Part shown: in pieces, positions 1 through 12,331 of the stretch
How the letters are laid out: each line of letters begins with the position of its first letter
How positions within the stretch are numbered: the first letter of the stretch is position 1
Notes under the pieces: model-generated
Told to the model about the DNA's origin: nothing
Databases searched by the model: none
The model's input: the letters and a program-made list of their open reading frames with translations, nothing else
Translations under genes and position numbers: made by a program
Assembly (NCBI RefSeq): GCF_030463535.1
Contig: NC_132893.1
Span: 17,964,027 to 18,028,026 of the forward strand
Source of the DNA: Salminus brasiliensis
Taxonomy: Eukaryota; Chordata; Actinopteri; Characiformes; Bryconidae
Reading direction: 5' to 3'
Length of the DNA: 64,000 nt

Positions 1-770
1 GTGCCGTTTACCACAAGCAACTTGCCACCTATACCATGTGGAACCTTTTACTCCCAAGTTGCCACTGGCTAGCAGTTTCACAACAAAGGCCATAAGTTTA
101 GAGTGTTTGCTGTTACACACATATCAATATACGTGATTCTATTTCTGCATTTTACTGGTAACTGGTATCCAAATCATCAAGGACCTCTGACTAATGAGAT
201 TATAAGACATTATACACAATGAAATTGGTAAGGCAAAAAAACAGCAAGGCAAGGCAAGACTCAGATCGTAGCGGGGGACCAAAAACTGGATTGAAAGAAT
301 CCAGGTGTTTATTAAAAGTGCCTCTTGTAGTTGTCCGGCCATCCATCTATCTTTTAATCCACTTCTTCTTCTTTGCAGGGTACCACACAGCCATCCACTT
401 ACACCTAGGGCTATTTAGCATGGCTAGTTCACCAACCATGAGTGTTTTAGGGGAGTGGGAGGAGACCGGAATACCCAGAGGAAACCTGCACAAACACAGG
501 GAGAACACATTCTGACTTATCAACATAATAGTGATGATAGTGCATCTTAATATTCAATTGCATTGAAAATGGTAGATGATTCATCCAGATTAGGATTTAT
601 TATAAGCATTTAATCATCAAAATCATTTGTAAAATGTAATACATGAAAATACATGATGATTAGAACCTCATTAGAGGGGATTTTGGAGGAGGTTTGGATG
701 CTGGTTTGCTCTTGTTTGTTGACCATCACCATGGTGAGATCCAAAGGGCTTTCTGAGGCCTACAGAAAAA
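1..770. other. Intergenic sequence, nothing recognised
   Basis: AT-rich single-copy-looking DNA. The short open frames lack splice context or recognisable protein motifs. No RNA gene or repeat family was recognised by eye. Confidence 0.4.
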
Positions 771-779
771 GGTTGTAGA

Positions 780-1330
780 TGCAGTTGAGTCTGAGAAGAG
801 GCTTAAAAAGACCTCAGAACACTTAGAAATCAGCCGTTCAGTGCACCAACTGCCAACATGGCCAGGTCAGGCCGTCCTAGCAGACCACAAAATCTGTAAA
901 GACAGTCTCCAATAATCCTAAAATGTCATCACGGGATCTACAGGTAGCTCTAGCTCAGCATCTACCGTCAGAAATAGACCAAATACGTTTGATTTTCATT
1001 GAAGTTGGTGGAAATGGAGGAAACCATTGCTGTCAAAAAACCATCAGAGCAAGACTGGCGTTTTCCAGAGAGCCTCTAGACCAAGACCAGGACATCTGGA
1101 GCAATGTGACCAATGAATCCAAAGTTGAATTGTTTGAACACAGTAACAGATGCAGCATTTAAGCACAAGAACCCATATCAGGAGGAGATGGACATACTGT
1201 GGCTTTGGCTGCTTTTCTGCAGTAGGGTCTGGAGAGCTCTCCAACATAGAATCCACTAGGAAGTCTTTATTGTATCAGAGGGAGCCTGAGGAAAATGGTT
1301 GACCATCTGTCTAAAAACTGCATGAAGGAG
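780..1330 (+). mobile_element. Degraded Tc1-like transposase relic
   Basis: The frame around 1097-1140 reads WSNVTNESKVELF, which resembles the Tc1-family signature W-x-x-V-x-x-S-D-E-S-x-x-x-L-F around the second catalytic aspartate. The motif is decayed (the S-D before E-S is lost). The rest of the region reads like a Tc1 transposase but is broken by stops and frame changes, so it is a dead copy. Terminal repeats were not delimited and the ends are approximate. Confidence 0.6.
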
Positions 1331-2395
1331 TAGGAAAAACATTCTCCCAGTTGTTGCCAGGGACTGGTAGATCAGTATAGGAAACCTCTAACAGATGTTA
1401 TTACAGTAATACCATGGGAAATACCAGCTATTACCAGCAAGCAAAATGCATTTCTATTATTTTTTCAGTTTTAATGATTTTAAAAATGTCATTTCTTCAG
1501 TTTTAAGGATTGTCGTATTACCACCATCTTTTAATACTGTTTAAATGAAGATCATATGTTGTCCATAGGTTCAAATATATGAAACTTTTGAAAACTTTTT
1601 CACAAAACTGTGTTCTATCTACCATTGCCTTTTAGAAAAGGAGGATAAGGTCAGTGCTTTTTTAAATCTTATACAGAGACAGACTGAGGGAGTTCTGAGA
1701 CGTTTATGTCCCTGCTGATCTCCTGATTACATTTGCTACTGCTATATATCTTTTCCTGTCTGCCATACATTGACTTTTGCCCCCCTAGTACACCCCCAGC
1801 ATGGGTCCTCAAAGTGTTTTACCATTCAATTTCCACCCACGGCGGCACCATTGTTGGAGCAGAGCACAAAGCAAGCACACCCTGCGTCTAAAAACAACAA
1901 AACCCCCCCCCCAAAAAAACACAATTTGAATATGCTCCTGATCTCATGAGAGCATACAGCTGTATCAATTAGCCGAGCTCTTAAGGAGCAAATGGACACA
2001 ATGATGGCTAATTATGCTCAAGAGCCCTATTTTAGGCAGCTGCTTGCCCAAATCAGTGAATACCCACATTGCCGTCTGGAACATATTAATGCTTGCTTTC
2101 TCATGAAGCCTCTGTGGTTCTGTTCTGAGCCGAGGCCAAATTCAAGTCAAATGAGGCAAAGCTCTTTTTTTCCATAGTAACCGTGTTGAGGTGATGTCAT
2201 GTCTTGTCGCAGCTCTAACAGCGTCTATGTTTAGTCCAGCCTGTATTGTACTCTGATCGATTTAACGACGTCAGCAGCGCTGTGCTGATAGTGCTGACTC
2301 ACGTCGGGACACTGGCATGTTTTCTTTGTGAGACTTTAGACAGAGATATTTTGGAATCCAAGAAAGTTCACGTGTCCTGCAGCATTCTGCCTGGC
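1331..2395. other. Upstream non-coding stretch, no gene seen
   Basis: No exon-like frame with splice sites was found. There are short C-, A- and T-runs (near 1905-1920 and 2164-2172). The part from about 1925 to 2300 is of higher complexity and not obviously repetitive. It could be regulatory sequence for the downstream yippee-like gene, but nothing in the sequence proves that. Confidence 0.3.
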
Positions 2396-2399
2396 CTTT

Positions 2400-3050
2400 T
2401 CAGCTGAAGGGATGATGGTGGTTGTGTAGATCTGTAGCTCTGACCAAAAGTGCCAGGTCTTCAGCCTCACAACCCCTGGGCCATGCCGTTGTTCGTGACT
2501 TGTTCAACCATATCTCAAAAGTTTTCTACTGCATTCAGATCCTGTTGACTGGAGGAACAATAAAGGTATTGTCATATTAATGAAACCTGTGCTTTGTGAT
2601 GTGGTGCATTATTATGCTGCAAGAAGCCATTAGAGGGTAAACTGTGGTCATGAAGAGCCTGAGGCCTTTTAATGATGATTGATTGGTATTAACTGACCCA
2701 GAAAACACAATTACACCACCTCCACCAGCCTGGACTGTTGAATAAAGGCAGGTTGGATCCATGGATTCAAGCTGTTGGTGCCACATTCTGACCCTACTGC
2801 CTGTGTTTCTCAGCAGTCCTCAGCTGTCCAGTTTTATGAGCCTTTCCCTTCTGCAGCCTCAGCCTTCTGTTCTTGGCTGATTGAAGTGAAACTCGATGTG
2901 GTCTTTAGCCCATCTGCGTCAAGGGGTGACGTGTAACGCATTCTGAGATGCTTTTCTGCCCAGCCCGAACCAGTCTGGCCACAACTGCCCACAACTGCCA
3001 CTCACTGAATATGGTTTCTTCGTTGCACCAGTAGAGATCAGTAGATGTAG
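2400..3050 (-). mobile_element. Tc1-like DNA transposon relic, copy 1
   Basis: The sequence corresponds to the antisense of a widespread fish Tc1-type transposase. Landmarks are the block around 2690-2770 (CACCTCCACCAGCCTGGACT) and a following block about opposite-strand host-matching residues. No intact frame survives. A second, shorter relative of the same family lies at about 4100-4460, and the two align over roughly 250 bp. Boundaries are estimated. Confidence 0.6.
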
Positions 3051-3403
3051 ATGTAAAAATACTCAAATCAGTTAATGTTAAAGAGGCATGTATTAAGACC
3101 TTACCCTGCTAGTGTTGGGAGCATTGCTAGTGCTAGGGGGAGCTACTTTGAAAGATGTGATAAACAAATTGTAAACTTTTTTGTGTTTTGTGTGATTTTT
3201 TAATCCCACTATCACCCGTACACATTTGTCATATTATTAAGTTAATATTGAGTGAATATCCCTTCATTCAGTCATTCTTTCATATTTGAATATGCAATCT
3301 ACTCCGAATTCACGGCCCTACAGCACATGCTGTTTCAAAACCTGTGTGTAAATGAAATTTCACATTTTAATATACATATTGTGAAGTCTACAGCACTGTC
3401 AGC

Positions 3404-3990
3404 ATGAAGATGCAATTGTGTGTGTGTGTGTGTCTGCTCTGGACTGCTTGTCTCATGCCGTACCCCATATTACTGGCTGAACTCCAGCTCCCTCTATACA
3501 AGACAGTGTTTATACCAGCCTGTCCCACTGCCCCCATGTCTGTCACAGCGTGTTGCCTGTCCCTCTGTCTCCACGTCTGCCACGGCTTGTTGTCTGTCTT
3601 CACTATATTAATTTTATCACCGCCCTCATGTCTCTCACGTCCTTCTTTCTATATCTCTCACTGCCTCTGCTTCTCTCACACCATGCTGCATTCTGTACAG
3701 CCTGCCTCAATGCCACCCACTGTTTCTGCTCCAGCATAAGCACAAGACCTGACACTCAGACTTTGCTTTTGTGTGTTAGCGAGTGTCTGTGTTTGTTTAT
3801 AAAAGGGCAGGGGTTCCTTGTTCCTTCTTGCTCGCTCTGCTTGTGTGTGGTCGAATCAGCTGCATTTTCGCTGTATTATAGTTGTTGTATGGGTTTTTTT
3901 TGTCTTTTGAAGAGAATTAGGCTGTTTTTCATATATACTAAAGGTGGTCACATCATAATAATGACACATTACGGTAAGCTTTTCTGAGTA
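3404..3990. other. CT/GT-rich low-complexity stretch
   Basis: A short (GT)n run at about 3418-3434 is followed by some 300 bp of pyrimidine-rich sequence with many TGTCTC/CTCTGC words. The open frames here have strong compositional bias (Cys/Leu/Ser) and no domain, so they are treated as non-coding. Confidence 0.4.
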
Positions 3991-4099
3991 AAGGTATCAG
4001 CAGTACCTTATAAACACAGACCAGTTGGGCTGGGTATTGGCATCAGTTTCATAATACAATGCATATCACAATCCAAGTGTCAGAATACAGGTGCAGCAC

Positions 4100-4460
4100 A
4101 CCGCAACAAATTTATTGTCATATTAATGAAACCAGACTGAATCCACTCATGCGTTGAGAAGACATGGCACATCGTCATTGTGGCCCTTAAGGGATGAACA
4201 TGGTCAGCAACAATACTTAGATAGGCTAAGGCAATCAAGTGACGATTAATAGGTATTAACTGACCCAGAGTCTTCCAAGAAAACATTCCCCGCAGCCCTA
4301 CACCACCTCCACCAGCCTGGACTGTTGACTGAAGGCAGGTTGGATGCATGGATTCAAGCTGTTGGTGTCAAATTTTGACCTTACTATCTACTATGTTTCT
4401 CACCACTCACCTTCAACTGTCCAGTTTGATGAACCTTTGCCCAACATATTGTTGTCAGTG
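4100..4460 (-). mobile_element. Tc1-like DNA transposon relic, copy 2
   Basis: Shares TTGTCATATTAATGAAACC, the CCACCTCCACCAGCCTGGAC block and the following GGCAGGTTGGAT-GCATGGATTCAAGCTGTTGGTG block with the copy at 2400-3050, in the same orientation. It is truncated and carries stops, so it is non-functional. Confidence 0.6.
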
Positions 4461-4469
4461 TTTACCTAA

Positions 4470-6035
4470 AAATAAGGTTAAGACTTTATTTATTAATGAT
4501 TATACCTTATAAAGCCGTCCACCCAGTATTTACATACGTTGCCACAAGCGCATCCGTGATGTATACTGTCGAATAGATATTTTGAACACAGCTCTACTGA
4601 CAACATATATTAGATTTAATACGTTATTTATTATTGTTTCTTAATGCACAGTATGCTTTAATACCTAGTATGTGCTAATCCTGGTGATAATATATACAAC
4701 TCTGGTGCTAGTTATCATTAGTCTAGCTCTTACCTTGGTTGTTAAATGGTGCAATCAGTGTACCTGAATGTGAATAATATTAAGAGGCCAAATCTAAAAC
4801 CAGAATAATTGGCTACTGTACTGAATAACACCACACACGAAAAGGCCTGGATTCAATTCTCTTTCCAGAGACAGTCTTTCTGCAGTTGCCGTAGTCCATC
4901 CATGCTCTTATCATCAATTTGAAGGCCGTTACCATTGAAAGAGGTCATAGGGCTTTCTAGGCTATTGGCCTGACTCTAAAAATTCTTTCAAATTGCTTGT
5001 GGTTCCCTTCCCCTGGAAGATACATAATCAGAAGAGGATTTCCTTGTCTTTCAAAACAGAAAATATTCCCTTAGAGCGAGGGTGGGCCATTCTGGTCCGG
5101 ATACCTGCACACTTTCACTGCTCAGAAGCACCTAAATCAAATCACCTATTAATTTCCTGGTCTATTAGAGCTATGACATCAGCAAACTGTGCTGGACTCC
5201 AGCCCCCATTGTATATTGTGTATCGTGAAAATATCTTTAAATATTGTGATGTAGTATTTTTACCATATCGCCCAGCCCTACTGCCGCTGAAGCAGCATCC
5301 CTAGGTAGCCAGGGCGCCCAGAAAAGTGCAGCTCCCATCCCACTACTGCCCATCCCTGCTTTATACATCTTTACCACCAATTATGCATGTTTACAGTTGT
5401 TACATATGTTGATCTGGATCATGGCTGTTTGAAGCAAATTTGAATGGATCAGATATGGGCTATTTTAAACCAAAGTCTATGTTTCCAGTGCATTGCACCA
5501 CTGTGCTGTAACATGGCATCCTGTGGTGTCCTTACAGCTCCAGAAACAGACATTGTTTACCACCTACAGTGATAATCAAGCAGTTTAGAGTCTGGAACTG
5601 TTTTACAGTGGAACATGTAAACTTGATGTATCAGTTTTAGTGCCATGACAGTATTTGAGACTTGGGCTTGTAAAATGTGAGCGTGTGGCTGTTACTTTGT
5701 ACTCCTCAGTTACAAATGAAACAATCGCAGAAACCCTCTGATAGACGTATCGTGCACCTCTTCTGATTTTAACAACTCCTTATCGGCTCCAGAGTCCTAT
5801 TCTATAGGCAGTACTTTTCTACAGGGACTACACAACTTATTACAGTAATTTGATTGGAAAATCCTTTAAGTTTTCATCCTGTTCATAGTTATAAGTAGCT
5901 TTGTCTTTATTGACACAGTTTGGTGATGTTTACGCAAGTATGGTGATAATTTATCTATAAGAGTCCCTGTTATTAGCTCATTCCACTGCCCCGGGGACAC
6001 GTCCTTTATTAACAGTCTGTGTTTCTGGTCCTCAC
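4470..6035. other. Non-coding stretch with minor dispersed-repeat pieces
   Basis: No gene is seen. About 5090-5220 resembles a common fish dispersed repeat (ends with GTGCTGGACTCCAGCCC). About 5740-5840 (AGAGTCCTATTCTATAGGCAG onward) matches a piece of the Tc1-type element found whole at 26028-26477 and 61869-62978. The rest is unassigned. Confidence 0.4.
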
Positions 6036-6168
6036 AGGTGTGTTTACTCCTCCTTAGAGCTCCACCACGGCCCTCACCTGCGTGCTCCACTGTTTCCACT
6101 GCGAGCAGTCCTGGGCTGACCGGCCCTTCCTCCTGCGCTCCCGTGCGGTCTCCCCTGCAACTACCACC

Positions 6169-9100
6169 ATGACGCGCTCCAAAACCTTCCAGGCCTACCT
6201 GCCCAACTGCCACCGGACATACAGCTGCATTCACTGCCGGGCCCACCTGGCCAACCACGACGAGCTCATCTCCAAGGTCGGCAGCACAGCCCATTTAACT
6301 TGTCTCCGTTTAGAATCATGTTTTCTCATCATTTACATAAAGTCATGTGAAAAAGTTAGGACACCCCATGAAAACCTTTCTTTTTTAACATATTTGGACA
6401 TGGGCATTTGATCTTTATTTAAACAATATTAAGAGACGGAGGTAATATAACTAAACACATAGAACTGAAGACATTTTAGAGAGAAAGGGTAGGACAAACA
6501 AAGGGGTACTCATAACAAGGACAAATGAGGAACACCTGGGACTAACAAGGGGGCGTGGCTAGAGAGGAGGCACAGGTGGGAACACTTACGAATAGGCGGA
6601 GCTAGGAATGACAAACACAAACAGAGCCATGTGCTTGTGAGCACATGGTGAGGCCAGACAGAGACACTGGCGCCACAATATGTGGGGTAAAGGGGCAATT
6701 GGGTAAGTCAGATTTACTCATAAACTGTTCCTTACTATTACTGTTAGATCATACATGGTTCCAACAAATGCTGTTGTAATTTTCATACATACGCCTGCTA
6801 TTTGGGTATTGGCTGCACCGGGGCCTTGTTTGTGTGGCCTAGTTGTTCCCTTTGGGCAGTTTAATGCTTGCATGTCCAGGTTTGCGTCTTTCAAAACATT
6901 GCGTTTTGAAAATCACTTGTAATATCCTGTAGTCCCAGACCGATTCACTGTATGTAGGTTGAGCTGATCCCTTAGAATCATCTGCATATGTCTGTCTGAT
7001 ATCACATGTGTGCGTGTATGTGTGTGTGTGTGTGACTGTTGGCACGTCTGCTTGGGTCTGCTCATCTGATCGTGTGGGTGGCGAGCAGAATGTGGGTCAG
7101 TATGGCACACTGGTTGTCTCTGACGTTTGTGACACACATGCAGGGATCAGGGAAGCGGAGAGTCGTTCAGATTTTTGTGAGCTGAAACAACAGTAATCAG
7201 CCACTGATGTGTATCAGAGGTGTTACTCAGAGATAACCACACAACAGAACCAAACAGCCTCAGTATCAGTACTGCAGATTGTATTTTAGTTTGTATTCAT
7301 ATTTATATTTTGCTTTTACTTCATGCAAGATTTGTGGTTGGGTTGCACAGTATAGAGTTTATTGCATTATCACAGTATTGCTAAAGACTGCAACAAAGCC
7401 TTTCTTAATAATTCAAACATCAGATATTACACATGAGCTTCTTTCAGTGTTTTGTCACAGATCAGGGTGTTCAAGTGATTCAACAAATTATCAGGCCAAT
7501 GTTTAAACTAGTTACATCAATTTTTAACAAAGGCAATTAGTTGACATCATCACACACGCTTTATTGTTGTTATAAATTACATCACAATATGTTTGCATGA
7601 TTATTGTCAAAACATCTAGAACATTTAAACATCATATATGATAAAAAGGACAGAGAACCTGTAAACAACTGTTGCAACTGTTAGCATATAGGACTGCATT
7701 TTGACACATAGGGCTAAATGATTCAATGTTTTTATGCTGAAAATGATTTTGAAAAAGCTCAATTTTCAAATTGCAAGAACCCCTAATATTAGTTATAGCT
7801 AATTAATTATAATGTTACATTTTATTTTATTTTTTTTTCTTTCTACCTAATTTGGAAGACCCACTACCCAATCCTCATTCACGTGAACTCCCCCTATCAC
7901 TAGTAATGCCCCCAGCACTAAGAGGGTAAAGACTAGCACATGAAACCATGCACCACCTCTTTTTTAGGGCTGAGCAATATGGTGATATTTTTGGTATTGA
8001 TTTGGTATTGTGATACACAATATGCTTTTCTAAGCTTAAAGAACACTGATCGACTGCAGGTTTCATTACAGACAGCCTGTGGTGACCAACATCACACTGA
8101 GAGTGATGTGGGAGCGAAGTGCCATCAACCCACACCTGGTAGAGCTAGGCCAATTGTGCTCTTTCTGACTCTGGTTGCTGATGGCAAGCAGCACGACTCA
8201 GGATTTAAACCAGCGATTCTTGATCATAGTAGCAACATGCAGACAACCATGTGCCCATAAAAAGCCTAGAAAAAGTGTATATGCTGATCCTCAGGCATGG
8301 AACTTCTAATACTGTAGATATAATGAAGGAAATGTGTACTATAGTGTAGAAAATACTCAAATGAGCTGTTTCGCCTTGTTGTACAGCCAAAGATTTACAA
8401 GAGGTGTGCAATATAACAACATTTTAACGTATTGTGATACATTTTATTATCATGACACACAATATCCTTATATCGCCAGAGATTAATAAACCTGACCAAC
8501 TGCTCGTTTTATTGCAAATAGTGAAATCAAGTGAAATTGGAGTGAAGAAAATTTTGAATAAGTATGGTATAGTATTTATTTTAAAAAGTATTAGTAGAAG
8601 AAGTACAAGTAATAGAAGTAATTGCTTGTATAAAACAAATATTAATCTCTTTTATTATTTATCCATATTGTGCAACCCTAGTTACAGAGCTTACAAATGA
8701 GATATGTGGTGCTTGTACTCTCTCTACGCTGCACCACTGACAGCTATGACTGTGTGTCTCCTGGCCTGAGGCGTTCTGTCCGTTTGCAGGTGCTGCAGGA
8801 TACAATACGTGTTTTATAGAATAGCTCCTGGCTCCCTGGGACAACGCTCAGCTGAGCCCAGCCAATAAAGAGCCACCCCAGGGATCTGTTGATCCGGGCC
8901 CATATGGCCAGGCAGCTTTCGTGGCCACCATAATCACCAGCTTGCCTTTAGTCTACATCCTCCCTGGGAAACCCCATCTGCCCAAGCTTTCAATGGAGCC
9001 ATAAAGGGGACGTTTGTTTTTCATTCATTTAGCGCATGCATATTTACGCAACTGACAAAGCACCATTTTAATGTTCTCAAATATTATTTTACAATGTGTT

Positions 9101-12100
9101 TGAGGTCATTTGCTTCCACTTTTGTTATTGACTTTATTGTGCAGTGCCTGCAGACTAGACAAACCCTGTCCCAGCCAACAAATCAGTGGGTTTTTTTTCG
9201 TCTTTGCAGTCTTTTCAAGGGAGTCAAGGCAGAGCGTACCTATTCAACTCTGTGTAAGTCTCATTTTTTATGACTCGCATTCGAATGCAATTAGAGTATT
9301 TGCACCGCTCAAACAATCTAATCGCCCTCTTGACATGATTTATTGTTTGTGTCGGCCCTATCTGTTCATCCACTCCCTACCATCTCTCTTTCTCTCACAG
9401 GGTGAATGTTGGCTGTGGGCCGGCAGAGGAGAGAGTGCTGCTGACAGGTCTTCATGCTGTGGCCGACATCTACTGTGAAAATTGCAAAACCACGTTGGGC
9501 TGGAAATATGTGAGTGGCAGATAATGCACCAGCTCCACAGACACACATTTAGCATCTAGCGTTTCCGAAGCACACACGTTTGTTGTTGTTTGTTGAAACG
9601 TGGCTCGTCAAATCTAATGCATTGAGAGATCTGCATTGATTCACCACACCTCCAGATCAAGCAATGTTTTTTTTTATTGGTGGTAAATGCATTGCCGGTG
9701 TACAAGTAGTACCACAATTCACTCAGGTTCATTGTATAGTGTATTAACATTAGGTTTGTGTCAACAAACACTGAAGAGCTGCAGGTCTCAATGTCCTGAG
9801 TCATCCTAGCAATCTTCCATTATCTCTTGTTTGCCTAAACACAGCGTTTATCTTTTCCTTGGGCAGCATTTGTGTTGTTTCATCACATTTAAGCATGTCT
9901 GTAACAGTTGGAGATGGAGCCCGCGTCAACAAATCTCAAGACATTAAAAGGATAGTTTGTCAAAAATATCTAACTAGAACATTTTTTCTTGTTTGGATGG
10001 ATGGATGTGCCAACCAAGTAAGAGTTGACCTATGTGACCTATTTTATTGTTTTTTTGGCTTTACCCAGTGCTGCAGAGCTTCTGGTCTAGTGTGTCTCTC
10101 TTTTAAAGCTCTTTAAAGCTCCTGTTTACATGCTGTTTGCGCCTGGTATCTGATCAGTATCTGGATCTATTTTGACAGGATTCTGTTTACACTTGTCATT
10201 AAATTAGAAAAAATAAAAATTAGAAAATGCGACAGACTGTTTAAACTGCAAGGGAACAAACTCTGTAGTAATACTGCTGTTATTTAGTGGTAAGGACAAG
10301 CGTGAGAGTGCACACGCACAGCGAAAGCGAGTAAGAGAGGAAGGTACAGAGGACAGAAGGGAGAGAGAGAAGCCCAGATCCACAGTCCACCTCTGAATGT
10401 GGCTTGAGTGATCTGAGCGTAATCTGATCACAATGCCTTTTCAGTAAAATTACACCTGGCTTGTTATGTGGACAAGTGAAATCCGAACATGATCCGATCA
10501 CCACAAATGCATGTTAATACCAGGTGTAAACAGGCCCTTTCTATACACTTTAACTCAAGGACTTGGGGTACAGTTGGACCAATATTGGATAATTTAAAGG
10601 GACCCTAAAACACTTTTTCTTCTATTGCTTCTATTCTTCCTGTCTGTGTGGTGTTGAAATAAGGAAGGGGCTAAGGAGAGTCATGCTAGATAGGGTGGGG
10701 CTAGGAACAGTGCGCCTAGGGAAGGTGACGCTAGGGAGGGTGGGGATGTGGTTAAATTTAGTTAAAGAATAAAATAAAAATGAATATAATACTGACTATA
10801 TTGACATTAAGTATAATACAAATATAACAAGCAGGACTTTTACCTCAATATTGAAAGCTATTAACTTGAAGATGATATTAATATTAATTCAGCCAGTGCA
10901 TAAAAATATAAAAAAATACTAAACATAATAATGTAATGTACATTTTCAGGCGCTCTTTAGATTAACTGTATGGGAAAATGCATCAAGGCTCCACTGAATC
11001 ATACTGAATCTAAGGATGAATTTGATGAAACATTGCCGATATAAAAACAGTAGCCATCCATGACTTGGTAGCTATTTGGCCAAGTTTCAGAACTGAAGCT
11101 CAGAACCTGCTGTATACACAAATCCACACAAACATTCAGCTCTGTTCGTTGGCCAGTTGTTGAAGTACAAGCATGTCAAATGGCATCAAGTGAGCAGCCC
11201 TTCACGTTGTGTTGTGGGTGTCAGAACGAGGCTGATCTGCTACTGTCCTGCCCTGTTTGGCTCAGGGAGCGAGCAGGCCGTCTGCAAGCTTAACTGCTGT
11301 GAGCTGAGGTCAGATAGATGGAGAAGTTTATGTGTTTGCCATTTGTGTGGAGATATTAATAGCCTCTTAAAGCCTGATTCTCTGTCATTGTCACTATATG
11401 AAAGGTGTTGACCTGCTGCAGTCAGCTACCGACGAATAACACCATGACATTCAGAGATGGCCAGCATGTAGCCATGGCTTCATTTTAACACCAAGAACCA
11501 TTCCTGAAGTTGATATGTTTATGTTGCGTACCGAGAGATTGGATAAACTGAGCACCATTAAGACGTCCACTGGCTTGCTTTAGATGCCCGCATCAGATCG
11601 GATTTAAAACCTGGATGCTGGCCTACAAAGCCAAAAATGGACCAGTCCCTCCTTACCTGTTGGCAACGGTTAAATTCCTGTCTACACCAAGAAGCCTTTA
11701 TACTTTAAGAACAGCTCAGCTTGACCTGACATCCTTTAAGATGAGCATCTAGACTTTTCTCTGTCCTGGAACCAAGATAGCGGTTGAAAGTTGAAAGGCT
11801 AGCTGTTGCTTTTAAATGCTACAATTTAAGCAGTTAATAAAGGCTTATCATGGCAGATATAGGTTGGTGTATGTACTGGTGCATATAGCTGTCGAGTATT
11901 ATGTGTTCCTTGTCTTGAGGTCTGCGAATTGACTGTTTGGTTTCGGCAGTATATACGCTTAGAGATGTCTTTGTACTCTTGCCTGTTAACAACTACTTGG
12001 GATATTTTCAGAGTGGACAGTGAGACACTTTGGTAAGTCGCTTTGGATAAGAGCTTCTGCTGAATGCCATAAATGTAAATGTATTTGAGTGTTTTATAAT

Positions 12101-12285
12101 TTAATAATTTCAAAACAGCCTCACATCACGTTTCCATATTCTCCTAGCTGACAGTGAGCAGAGGAAAATGAGTTATTGTATTTAGGAAGGATGAAGGAAT
12201 TCATTTCAGAGCTTTCTCAGCAGAGCGTTTACTATAAGGCAACTGAAAAACAGTGCTGGGGCGGCTAAACGGACGGAATTCCTTC

Positions 12286-12331
<46 letters not shown>

